DNA from: M3007 sp044350425
Lineage (GTDB): Bacteria; Bacteroidota; Bacteroidia; Chitinophagales; Saprospiraceae
Assembly (NCBI GenBank): GCA_044350425.1
Contig: JBILHS010000175.1
Coordinates: forward strand, 1-7,583
Length of the DNA stretch: 7,583 bases
Direction: 5' to 3'
Shown: positions 1 through 5,535 of the stretch, piece by piece
Position numbering within the stretch: the stretch's first letter is position 1
How the letters are laid out: each line of letters starts with the position of its first letter
Made by a program: the position numbers and the translations under genes
The notes under the pieces: generated by a model
What the model was told of the DNA's origin: nothing
Databases searched by the model: none
Seen by the model: the letters and a program-made list of their open reading frames with translations, nothing else

Positions 1-138
1 CTTTTGCGATATCGCATCGTCAATCCATATCGTCAGGCTCCCTCGGCGCTTTAACCCATTATTGTACTCCCGCCAATTCGTTATTTTATAACGGTCTTTG
101 GGTTTGTCCGATTGCAAGTTTGAATCTGTCTTTGTCAT
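1..138 (-). CDS. IS5-family transposase, N-terminal 46 codons (truncated by window edge)
   Basis: The minus strand is open from ATG at 138-136 to the left edge, 46 codons with no stop. The translation contains YKITNWREYNNGLKRRGSLT followed by IWIDDAI. This is the N-terminal signature of IS903-type transposases, which read roughly NWxxYNxxLxxRGSxTxW followed by acidic residues. The basic, hydrophilic first 15 residues are also usual for the family. The catalytic DDE residues would lie beyond the window, so whether this copy is intact or active cannot be judged. The reading fits the IS end found about 90 bp upstream of its start. Confidence 0.8.
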   Translation of the reverse strand, partial: MTKTDSNLQSDKPKDRYKITNWREYNNGLKRRGSLTIWIDDAISQK

Positions 139-230
139 GAGTCGCGTGGGTGTGGTGTTTAGGTTTCGCAACTCAAAATTACACCTGCCGACTCATTTTA
201 CAAACTACCCATAATCTCACGCCTCGGTGG

Positions 231-247
231 ATTCATGCAACAAAGCC
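231..247 (-). repeat. Terminal inverted repeat of the IS element
   Basis: GGCTTTGTTGCATGAAT on the minus strand marks the outer end of the IS5-family element. The call rests on its similarity to the IS903 terminus and on its position upstream of the transposase start. The partner repeat is outside the window. Confidence 0.7.
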
Positions 248-270
248 TGAAAAATGTGTACCCTTTCTAA

Positions 271-625
271 CTACAGGGCATAAAATTTTAAGTTCTGCTA
301 TTTTATTCCTTTTAGCCATTGGGAGGCAATGGAAGTGCTTGCACTTTTGGGAGTGTGCATGCGCATGTCACAGTTCCCCGAGAAAGCCTGATGGGCGCCC
401 CGCCGGATTGGGTGATCGGCATCATTGCGGGTGGAGATAGTGCCATCCGCCAACCCGTCGAAAACGCGGAAGGCAGTGAGACCCAGGCCTGGTCTGACCT
501 GAGTGTCTGGCAAATAGATACGCAGGAAAATAAAATGGTAGATATGCTGCTCAGCAATGCCGAGCTGCTAGATCGCGGCGTTCAGATGGTGATGCAGGCC
601 ACCGGCGTGGAATACAATGAGGCGA
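271..625 (+). repeat. Direct repeat copy 1 (murQ-derived, about 355 bp)
   Basis: This segment matches 3876-4231 in the same orientation. A hand alignment gives about 22 substitutions and one single-base indel (near 524-528), or about 93-94% identity. The first 120 bp starts CTACAGGGCATAAAATTTTA and is not recognisable as murQ; from about 394 onward it is murQ-derived. Homology stops sharply after GGCGA at 625, whereas copy 2 continues into the real murQ C-terminus. Together with copy 2 it brackets the whole AT-rich cassette, so homologous recombination between them could delete about 3.6 kb. Confidence 0.9.
394..625 (+). pseudogene. murQ: murQ remnant, copy 1 (N-acetylmuramic acid 6-phosphate etherase, internally deleted)
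   Basis: MurQ cleaves the D-lactyl ether of MurNAc-6-phosphate to give GlcNAc-6-phosphate in cell-wall recycling. Here two separated pieces of the family are joined in one open frame: GAPPDWVIGIIAGGDSAIRQ with the following ENAEGS stretch, and MVDMLLSNAELLDRGVQMVM followed by QATGVEYNEA. In intact MurQ these blocks are separated by roughly 100 or more residues of the SIS sugar-binding domain, which is missing. The N-terminal part with the GAGTSGRLG and ASECPPT motifs is also absent. After EYNEA the frame runs into unrelated sequence. The open frame extends from about 319 to 762, but no ATG precedes the one at 391. It is almost certainly inactive as an etherase. Identification is from remembered family motifs. 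Confidence 0.75.
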
Positions 626-750
626 CCCGTTGTGTTCGGCCCAGTAAGAACTATGCAGGTTCAGTGTGTCTGCAAGGAGATAAACATACGAAAAGTTTTG
701 AGCATGTGCGAGCATTTGATGGCACACCAAAACTAGGAACACGGAGAACG

Positions 751-2274
751 TCATTTCTCTAAGCCAATTCGAATTGAAATCCCAAGCTTCGAAAAGTTTT
801 GAATCATTGCTCCGTAGTAGGTGGACGTATTGTTTGAAACTTCAAAACGCCCATGCGAGATCACTCCGCAACTAAAATTTCCGACCAATCCCAGAGCGAG
901 GAAAAAGTTGTTTTTAAGGTTGAAAAACATTTCCGGATTGTATTCTACGCCAAATAGCAAGGGTTCTCTGCCATACTTATAATCAACCCATCCTTCCAGG
1001 ATAGGCTCTGTAAATGGTGGAAACTCGAAGTCTGCTCCGCCACGTTGAATGCCCAAATATTCCTTTTCCTTGCTCAGGGGAATTACCACAGAACAAGTGA
1101 GGGACTGGCTCAGTGTTTGACGCTTTAGCAAATGGCGGCGGGAGATCCCCAAATTACAGATGCCATAGAGCCCCATATCAGCGCCAATCACCCTCGCTAC
1201 GGGTAATCCATCCGATGCAAAGTTGCTAACCGACTTGAAAACTAAAGTAGCAGCCCGGTATCCGATGCCAAGGTGCATGATACTGCTCCATAAACTTTGT
1301 TTGCGAAATGGCACCTCTAAAGAAATTCCAATCTGGGGTATTGCAATTTCCCTGCTTTTGACCGAAAAACTATCTATTTTTGGAATGTGATAAATAGCCG
1401 GGTCGGGCCGAAAATACTGACTGTTAATACTGAACCGATATCTGACTTTTTTCTCTGTTAAGGTCATTCGAGGGGTGCTACTCCCTTTTGAGACAGGTTT
1501 AGCCTGTTTTTTACTTAGGTTGGTAAAAAACTTTAGCCCAAGTTCTGAATTGTTAACATGATACGTCCCTTCAATTGTAGTTGGGGGGCCTCCAGTATGC
1601 AAGTTTCGGATGTACTGCCTGCCATTTGTAATTTTTTGCGGGCTCAGTGCAGCATATAGTTGTATATGACCTAATAAATTTTTATAGATCTGCCAATCAT
1701 GTCTATATGCAATATTAAGCCTTAAAAAGGCCGGAAAAGTAACGTGCTCCTCCGGATTATTGGATATTCCATAACTTGCACTCACAATTTCTTCTAAATC
1801 CTGCGCAATTAATAAAGTTCCTTCAAGCCCTAAAGATAGCTGACCTTTCGATTTGAAGACCTTAAGCGATTGACCAAAACCGAATAAAATACTTGGGTAT
1901 CCTATATGCCGGTTGACAAAATCGCTCCAAATTGTTTCCTCATCTCCAAAGTAGTTGATTTGATAATATCTCAAACCTTGAGTCGTCAATCCAGTTTCTG
2001 CATACCAATTTTTGTTTTTTGAATAGGCCCATTCTTTTTTAAATGAAATTGAACCGGCAAAACCAAGTTGAGGCTTTGCTATTACATATGGGTTCTTTGT
2101 ATTTTCTAGATATACAGGAGGTGTAAGATGGAGACCAATACCCAAATAATTCTGCCCATTCAATGGGCACAGCATGGGTACCATTACAATGAGAATCACC
2201 CAAACCGAAAGGCAAAAAGGCGAAGCCCTCTTTATAGAGAGCCGCGCCAATTTTATCCTCAAAAAAAACTTCAT
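751..2274 (-). CDS. Outer-membrane beta-barrel-like protein with two similar halves (function unknown)
   Basis: This gene encodes 507 residues, translated from ATG at 2274, which is 7 nt after the stop of the lipoprotein gene. The frame is open further upstream, but only this start gives a sensible signal peptide: a basic region (MKFFLRIKLARLSIKR), a hydrophobic stretch at about 20-35, and probable cleavage after LNG40. The mature protein alternates hydrophobic and polar residues, is rich in Gly and aromatics, and ends in a strand-like GISIRIGLEK, all typical of Bacteroidota outer-membrane barrels. Residues 42-253 and 277-507 look like diverged copies: GFGQSLKVF against NLGISRRHLL, and the HVNNSELGL strand against EVSNNTSTYY. 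A Ser/Lys/Thr-rich linker at about 254-276 joins them. The gene is AT-rich (about 33% GC at 1981-2040 by hand count) compared with lpxK. It probably shares an operon with the lipoprotein, suggesting a surface complex. I do not recognise the family; a porin, adhesin anchor or assembly factor are all possible. Confidence 0.65.
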   Translation of the reverse strand: MKFFLRIKLARLSIKRASPFCLSVWVILIVMVPMLCPLNGQNYLGIGLHLTPPVYLENTKNPYVIAKPQLGFAGSISFKKEWAYSKNKNWYAETGLTTQGLRYYQINYFGDEETIWSDFVNRHIGYPSILFGFGQSLKVFKSKGQLSLGLEGTLLIAQDLEEIVSASYGISNNPEEHVTFPAFLRLNIAYRHDWQIYKNLLGHIQLYAALSPQKITNGRQYIRNLHTGGPPTTIEGTYHVNNSELGLKFFTNLSKKQAKPVSKGSSTPRMTLTEKKVRYRFSINSQYFRPDPAIYHIPKIDSFSVKSREIAIPQIGISLEVPFRKQSLWSSIMHLGIGYRAATLVFKSVSNFASDGLPVARVIGADMGLYGICNLGISRRHLLKRQTLSQSLTCSVVIPLSKEKEYLGIQRGGADFEFPPFTEPILEGWVDYKYGREPLLFGVEYNPEMFFNLKNNFFLALGLVGNFSCGVISHGRFEVSNNTSTYYGAMIQNFSKLGISIRIGLEK

Positions 2275-2281
2275 TTTACTA

Positions 2282-3280
2282 TTATTTTTGCAGAGGTAAT
2301 AGATAACCATGTGTTTCGTTGTCAACAAAGAAGGACAAACTGCATCTATGAGTAGGATACCATGTGTTGCTTGGACATACAATTGCTTCACGCCATACTT
2401 CCCAGAGACGGGCAGTTATTTTACGTGTCTTTCTCTTCTTGAAATTTTTGAATTTTGACCAAACTTGAAGGCCTGGATTACAAGTTTCTTGCATAAACCC
2501 AATGCCCCCTATTAAGAGCCTCATATCTGCACGCCTTTTTTTATAACTTCCACTTACTTTCTTATAGTTTTTGATCTTACCCTTCAATTTAGAGACAATC
2601 ACACCTGAACTGACTTTAATTTTAGCACGCAATTGCCTATTTACCAAATATGGGTCATCGTTGACATCAAAAGTGTACTTCCTTTTACGGGCCCAAGCAC
2701 AACAATCACCTATTGCCATTGACTGTTCCCCATAATTTTGGATCGAAACTATATTATTTCCGATCTTGACCAACCCATCAGTATTAAACAAACACCGCTC
2801 TTCTTCATCCATTACCGGGCAAAGTTCATCGGGGTCATTGTCAAAATTGATAGTTTCTGAGTTTTGTGCTAATAACCATTGCTCGCTCTGGGCTTCAACA
2901 ATTGAGCGCAAGGAAACAAATGACTTTTGACTCTCAAATTGTACCAACGGCTGCCATTCATTGAAACCGTTCACAATGTCAAGCGAATCCAATTGTCCAG
3001 CAGTTGCCTCTGGATATTGGCCTTCATAGGTATCATTATAGTCTTCTACCTCTTGTTCGAGACATTCTATACAGTCCTCGAAGTGTCGCTGGTCTGTAAA
3101 AACCAACATGCCATTAGTTTTGACAATATTGCTTTTGATAAGCGGACAATTGACAGTTCGATCAGATGCAGCTTCCTGTTCTTTTTCACTGTTTACCACC
3201 TTCTCTTTTTGACAGGAAGCAAATGAGCATAAGGCAACCAAAGAAAAGACAACTGACAAAGTACTAAAAATTCGCGACAT
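2282..3280 (-). CDS. Putative lipoprotein, acidic N-terminal half and basic C-terminal half (function unknown)
   Basis: This gene encodes 332 residues. MSRIFSTLSVVFSLVALCSF followed by ASC is a lipoprotein signal peptide, with lipidated Cys at residue 23. The residues just after it (QKEKVVNSEKEQEAASD) are charged and loosely resemble surface-export signals of Bacteroidota lipoproteins. Residues 41-180 include NGMLVF (56-61), an acidic stretch at 67-85 and DGLVKIGNNI (168-177); this pattern recalls DUF4848-like Bacteroidota lipoproteins, but I am not confident of the match. From about residue 195 the protein turns strongly basic (KLKGKIKNYKK, KFKNFKKRKTRK). Ten further cysteines (45, 70, 73, 154, 163, 193, 194, 267, 302, 313) could form disulfides. 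The barrel-like gene starts 7 nt downstream, so the two are probably co-transcribed. A palindrome and weak promoter lie about 90-125 bp upstream. No function is assigned. Confidence 0.7.
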   Translation of the reverse strand: MSRIFSTLSVVFSLVALCSFASCQKEKVVNSEKEQEAASDRTVNCPLIKSNIVKTNGMLVFTDQRHFEDCIECLEQEVEDYNDTYEGQYPEATAGQLDSLDIVNGFNEWQPLVQFESQKSFVSLRSIVEAQSEQWLLAQNSETINFDNDPDELCPVMDEEERCLFNTDGLVKIGNNIVSIQNYGEQSMAIGDCCAWARKRKYTFDVNDDPYLVNRQLRAKIKVSSGVIVSKLKGKIKNYKKVSGSYKKRRADMRLLIGGIGFMQETCNPGLQVWSKFKNFKKRKTRKITARLWEVWREAIVCPSNTWYPTHRCSLSFFVDNETHGYLLPLQK

Positions 3281-3372
3281 AGTTTATGAATGCCTAATTT
3301 TAACGCTTTTCGGCATTTTGCGTAGCCTACTTTTTCGCAGATTGCAGGGTTTTCGGCTTTAACACCCTTATG

Positions 3373-3394
3373 ACATCAACCAATAAGTTGATGT
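3373..3394. promoter_or_regulatory. Perfect palindrome upstream of the lipoprotein gene (possible operator or leader hairpin)
   Basis: ACATCAAC and GTTGATGT form perfect 8-bp arms around a 6-bp spacer. The site lies 93-114 bp upstream of the lipoprotein start. On the minus strand a weak -7-like element, CATCTTTG (3403-3396, one mismatch to TAnnTTTG), sits directly before it, so the palindrome would fall near the transcription start. It could be a regulator binding site or a 5' UTR hairpin. No clear -33 TTG was found, so the promoter itself is doubtful. Confidence 0.4.
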
Positions 3395-3423
3395 ACAAAG
3401 ATGATAGCAAATACTTGTGAGAT

Positions 3424-3472
3424 TTCAGCCTTTTTCAGCCCACTTCACACCAGATTCAGCCCTGTTCAGGCC
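3424..3472. repeat. TTCAGCC short repeats overlapping the end of the HTH gene
   Basis: TTCAGCC occurs at 3424-3430, 3434-3440 and 3455-3461, followed by the variant TTCAGGCC at 3465-3472. The third copy includes the stop codon of the HTH gene (GGCTGA on the minus strand). Spacing is irregular. The purpose is unknown and chance is possible. Confidence 0.4.
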
Positions 3473-3656
3473 AACCTATCGCATCAAATATCTGTCGCAC
3501 GTCCGCCGGGCAGATGTAACCTCTTGGGATTTCAATATTTTTCCTTCTCAAAAGTCGCCGTAAAGTCTTGATGTCGATGTTGAGCGCGGCGGCTATTTGT
3601 TGCTTTGTGTTGAAGTTTTGTTCTTGGGATTGAAACTTTTTCGATGATTGGTTCAT
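3456..3656 (-). CDS. Small helix-turn-helix DNA-binding protein
   Basis: This gene encodes 66 residues. After a polar N-terminal tail, residues 17-41 (TKQQIAAALNIDIKTLRRLL then RRKNI) form a helix-turn-helix. The first helix lies at about 18-25, and the Arg-rich recognition helix at about 29-38. The closing segment IPRGYICPADVRQIFDAIGW resembles other short Bacteroidota HTH proteins, in which an 'I..G.L.P..v..IF..lG'-like tail follows the HTH. There is no ligand-binding or enzymatic domain, so it probably acts as a dimer or is a remnant of an element-borne regulator. The start at 3656 lies inside a 7-bp tandem repeat, and an ATG 7 nt upstream is out of frame. It is on the same strand as the lipoprotein gene, 175 bp upstream, and is a candidate regulator of that cassette by proximity only. 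Confidence 0.65.
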   Translation of the reverse strand: MNQSSKKFQSQEQNFNTKQQIAAALNIDIKTLRRLLRRKNIEIPRGYICPADVRQIFDAIGWPEQG

Positions 3657-3670
3657 GGTTCATGGTTCAA
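3650..3670. repeat. 7-bp tandem repeat at the HTH gene start
   Basis: GGTTCAT, GGTTCAT and GGTTCAA follow one another. On the minus strand this makes two ATGs 7 nt apart in different frames; only the one at 3656 opens the HTH gene. Slippage of one unit would change the spacing upstream of the start. Confidence 0.6.
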
Positions 3671-3875
3671 GGTGGAAAAATCGGTCAAAAAAATAGATAT
3701 GTAGCATGGTGATAGTCTCACTCAATGGCAAGTTCTATATCATCATTTTGAACTTTAAAAAAAGAGGGTTGGGAGTTGTCCATGAGGCGTGGAGTATTGG
3801 TTTAAGAACCTTTGAAAGAGGTAGCTTATCTTTCAAAGGTAATAGCATTACAATCAAACATGCAAACTTTTTTTG
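3657..3875. other. Intergenic stretch with one stem-loop and no supported gene
   Basis: The stretch between the HTH gene start and repeat copy 2 is AT-rich. Open frames here have no recognisable protein features. The only clear structure is the inverted repeat at 3808-3840. A run of seven Ts precedes the repeat boundary at 3875-3876. The promoter of the HTH gene presumably lies here, but no good TAnnTTTG match was found on the minus strand. Confidence 0.5.
3808..3840. repeat. Perfect 11-bp inverted repeat (stem-loop)
   Basis: ACCTTTGAAAG and CTTTCAAAGGT flank an 11-nt spacer. No T-run follows on either strand, so it is not a standard terminator. Its position, 36 bp before the start of murQ repeat copy 2, suggests an operator, a mobile-element end or a structural remnant; nothing decides between these. 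Confidence 0.55.
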
Positions 3876-4231
3876 CTACAGGGCATAAAATTTTAAGTTC
3901 TGCTATTTTATTCCTTTTAGCTATTGGGAGGGAATGGAAGTGGTTGCGCTTTTGGGAGTGTGCATGCGCATGTCACAGTTCCCCGAGAAAGCCTGATTGG
4001 TGCCCCGCCGGATTGGGTGATCGGCATCATCGCAGGTGGAGACCGGGCCATCCGCCAACCCATCGAAAACGCGGAAGACAGTAAGACCCAGGCCTGGTCC
4101 GACCTGAGTGTCTGGCAAATAGATACGCAGTGACAATAAAATGGTAAATATGCTGCTCAGCAATGCCGAGCTCGTTGATCGCGGCGTCCAGATGGTGATG
4201 CAGGCCACCGGCGTGGAATACAATGAAGCGA
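3876..4231 (+). repeat. Direct repeat copy 2 (murQ-derived, about 356 bp)
   Basis: This is the second copy of the segment at 271-625, in the same orientation and with one extra base near 4130. It is probably the ancestral locus, because the murQ sequence continues past the repeat end to a natural stop at 4281, 7 nt from the end of the convergent lpxK. Copy 1 lacks this continuation. Confidence 0.9.
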
Positions 4232-4281
4232 AGTATTTGTTGTTGCGGTTTGGAAGTGTTCGGGGAGCTTTGGGGGGGTAA
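3999..4281 (+). pseudogene. murQ: murQ remnant, copy 2, with native C-terminus (frameshifted, internally deleted)
   Basis: The first block, GAPPDWVIGIIAGGDRAIRQ then PIENAEDSKTQAW, runs to a TGA at 4131-4133. The second block is in a different frame, starting at ATG 4141: MVNMLLSNAELVDRGVQMVM, QATGVEYNEA, then KYLLLRFGSVRGALGG and TAA. Both blocks match conserved parts of Bacteroidota MurQ (the IAGGD region and the C-terminal helical region). The SIS-domain segment that belongs between them is missing, as in copy 1. The recognisable N-terminus is absent too. The gene cannot make an active etherase. Its stop lies 7 nt from the stop of lpxK on the other strand, as expected of a decayed convergent neighbour. 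Confidence 0.78.
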
Positions 4282-4288
4282 TGCCAAA

Positions 4289-5356
4289 TCAACTCTTAAA
4301 CTCCAGCAAAACCCGTTTCACGTCATCCTGAAACGCCCATTCATCCGCGTCCAGAAACTCCACCTCCACCGGCAACACATAGATCGGGATCTCATTTTTC
4401 CAGAAAAAATCCCGGTGCAATTCCAGGCGCATGGCATCTTTTTCGGTGGTGATCAGGATCTTGTTGCGGCTGGAAAGGCGCTCGAAACGGCGCAGCATAT
4501 CGCGGAGTTCGTCTTCTTTGAAAAAGTGATGGTCTTCAAACTCCATCGTTTGGGCTGATTTTACTGCAGTGCCCAGGTGCTTCAGGAGATAGTCGGTGTT
4601 GGCAATGGCGCTCACGAGCAACACATCGGTGTCCAGGTCGAGTGCGCGCGTCAGGTCAGGGCGCAGCAGGTCATACGGCGTCCCGTAGCGGTAGCGGGAA
4701 AAATAGACGCGTTGGCGGGGGAAGGGGTCGATCTCCTGCACGAGTTTTTGCCGCTGCTGAGCCGTAAGATCCGGCGGGCATTTGGTGACGATGATGATAT
4801 CGGCGCGGCGGTAGTTGTAGCGTCCTTCCCGCAAACGACCGGATGGCAGTAGCCAGTCGCGGGTGAAAGGGTGGGCAAACTCGGTCAGCAGGATGTTGAG
4901 TCCGGGCGTAACCGCCAGGTGCTGGAATGCGTCATCGAGCAATACGACCTGGGTTTCCGGGTTTCGTTTCACCAGTTCCGGAACACCCAGTGCCCGGCTT
5001 TCGCTGACACAGATGGGTACGGTGGGAAATTTGCGTTTGAACTGCAGGGGTTCATCGCCCACCATTTCCGCAGTGTCAATGACGGTTACAGGCCGGTAGC
5101 CGGAAGTGTTTCGTCCATAGCCCCTGCTCAACACAGAAACGTCCAGAAATTGATCCAGCCAACGGATGAGGTATTCGATATGCGGCGATTTGCCTGCGCC
5201 ACCGACCGAAAGATTTCCGACCGAGATCACCGGAAGGTCAAACCGGACACTGCGCAGGATGCCCACCCGGTACAACAGGTTGCGCAGGCCCACCCCCAGT
5301 CCGTAAAGCAGGGCCAGGGGGAAAAGCAGGATTCGGATGACGATATCTTCGGACAT
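4289..5356 (-). CDS. lpxK: Tetraacyldisaccharide 4'-kinase (lipid A 4'-kinase)
   Basis: LpxK phosphorylates the 4' position of the tetraacyl-disaccharide-1-phosphate to give lipid IVA, the sixth step of lipid A synthesis, at the inner face of the inner membrane. The protein has 355 residues, a normal length for the family. An N-terminal hydrophobic/amphipathic helix (about 5-34) fits membrane attachment. It is followed by the Walker A-type P-loop GNLSVGGAGKS (47-57), SRGYGR (77-82), GDEP (100-103) and DDAFQH (141-146). The last corresponds to the DDGxQH catalytic/Mg-binding motif, with Ala replacing Gly. LLPSGRLREGRYNYRRADII is also characteristic. The ATG at 5356 is the only start that gives the full N-terminal helix; no Shine-Dalgarno is evident, which is common in Bacteroidota. 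A long hairpin begins 17 nt upstream, and tRNA-Phe lies beyond on the same strand behind its own terminator. GC is high (67% at 4801-4860). Confidence 0.95.
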   Translation of the reverse strand: MSEDIVIRILLFPLALLYGLGVGLRNLLYRVGILRSVRFDLPVISVGNLSVGGAGKSPHIEYLIRWLDQFLDVSVLSRGYGRNTSGYRPVTVIDTAEMVGDEPLQFKRKFPTVPICVSESRALGVPELVKRNPETQVVLLDDAFQHLAVTPGLNILLTEFAHPFTRDWLLPSGRLREGRYNYRRADIIIVTKCPPDLTAQQRQKLVQEIDPFPRQRVYFSRYRYGTPYDLLRPDLTRALDLDTDVLLVSAIANTDYLLKHLGTAVKSAQTMEFEDHHFFKEDELRDMLRRFERLSSRNKILITTEKDAMRLELHRDFFWKNEIPIYVLPVEVEFLDADEWAFQDDVKRVLLEFKS

Positions 5357-5372
5357 ACTTTGTGGTGGATTC

Positions 5373-5486
5373 GGTTATTGGGGGATTTGGGTATTTGTTG
5401 TGCCAGAGCCGGGTATTCGTGTTTTCCTTGGGGACAGAATCAATGCCCGGCTCAGGCACAACAAATCCCCAAATCCCCGATTAACC
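5373..5486. repeat. Long imperfect inverted repeat (45-bp arms) in the lpxK 5' region
   Basis: Arms at 5373-5417 and 5442-5486 pair without gaps at 40 of 45 positions by hand count, around a 24-nt loop. In the minus-strand transcript one mismatch (5414 with 5445) becomes a G-U-type wobble. The arms contain GGGGATTT-type G tracts and the core TTTGTTGTGCC. The structure lies between the tRNA-Phe terminator and the lpxK start, so an lpxK transcript starting upstream would carry it. It may be a leader regulatory structure, a second terminator, or a non-autonomous palindromic element. Confidence 0.8.
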
Positions 5487-5503
5487 AAATCCCCCAAAAA
5501 GCA

Positions 5504-5534
5504 AAATCCCGGAATCTTGCGATTTCCGGGATTT
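5504..5534 (-). terminator. Rho-independent terminator of tRNA-Phe
   Basis: AAATCCCGGAA and TTCCGGGATTT are perfect 11-bp arms around a 9-nt loop, starting 2 nt after the encoded CCA of the tRNA. On the minus strand the stem is followed by the T-rich TTTTGCTTTTT. Position, stem strength and T-run all fit termination of the tRNA transcript before lpxK. Confidence 0.75.
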
Positions 5535-5535
5535 C

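Larger units (their letters stand above)
1..247 (-). mobile_element. IS5-family (IS903-group) insertion sequence, one end only
   Basis: The element's terminus is at 247. Read outside-in on the minus strand, the end begins GGCTTTGTTGCATGAATC (247 down to 230), very like the IS903 terminal repeat as I remember it (GGCTTTGTTGAATAAATC). The transposase start codon follows about 90 bp inside, as expected for this group. The rest of the element lies off the left edge, so the other terminal repeat and the target-site duplication (9 bp in IS903) cannot be seen. If a duplication exists, its copy here would begin at 248 (TGAAAAATG). The element stops 23 bp short of the first murQ-derived repeat. Confidence 0.8.

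Noticed and set aside
319..762. Open frame of 147 codons across repeat copy 1 as a real gene
   Set aside because: It begins at a TTG, contains an internally deleted murQ, and runs into unrelated sequence. It is treated as a pseudogene, with the possibility of a mini-protein noted as a finding.
688..801. CGAAAAGTTTTGA occurring at about 689 and again at about 789
   Set aside because: It is a 13-bp match, the second copy lying inside the barrel gene, with no flanking similarity; probably coincidence in AT-rich sequence.
2275..2391. Upstream start of the barrel gene at 2391 (39 extra residues)
   Set aside because: It would overlap the lipoprotein gene by more than 100 bp and bury the signal peptide. 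ATG 2274 gives a normal signal sequence.
3424..3472. TTCAGCC repeats as a CRISPR array
   Set aside because: Units are only 7 bp, with irregular 3-14 bp spacing and no cas genes.
3706..3888. 60-codon plus-strand open frame before repeat copy 2
   Set aside because: It has no recognisable features, spans the stem-loop and ends inside the repeat; it is probably chance.
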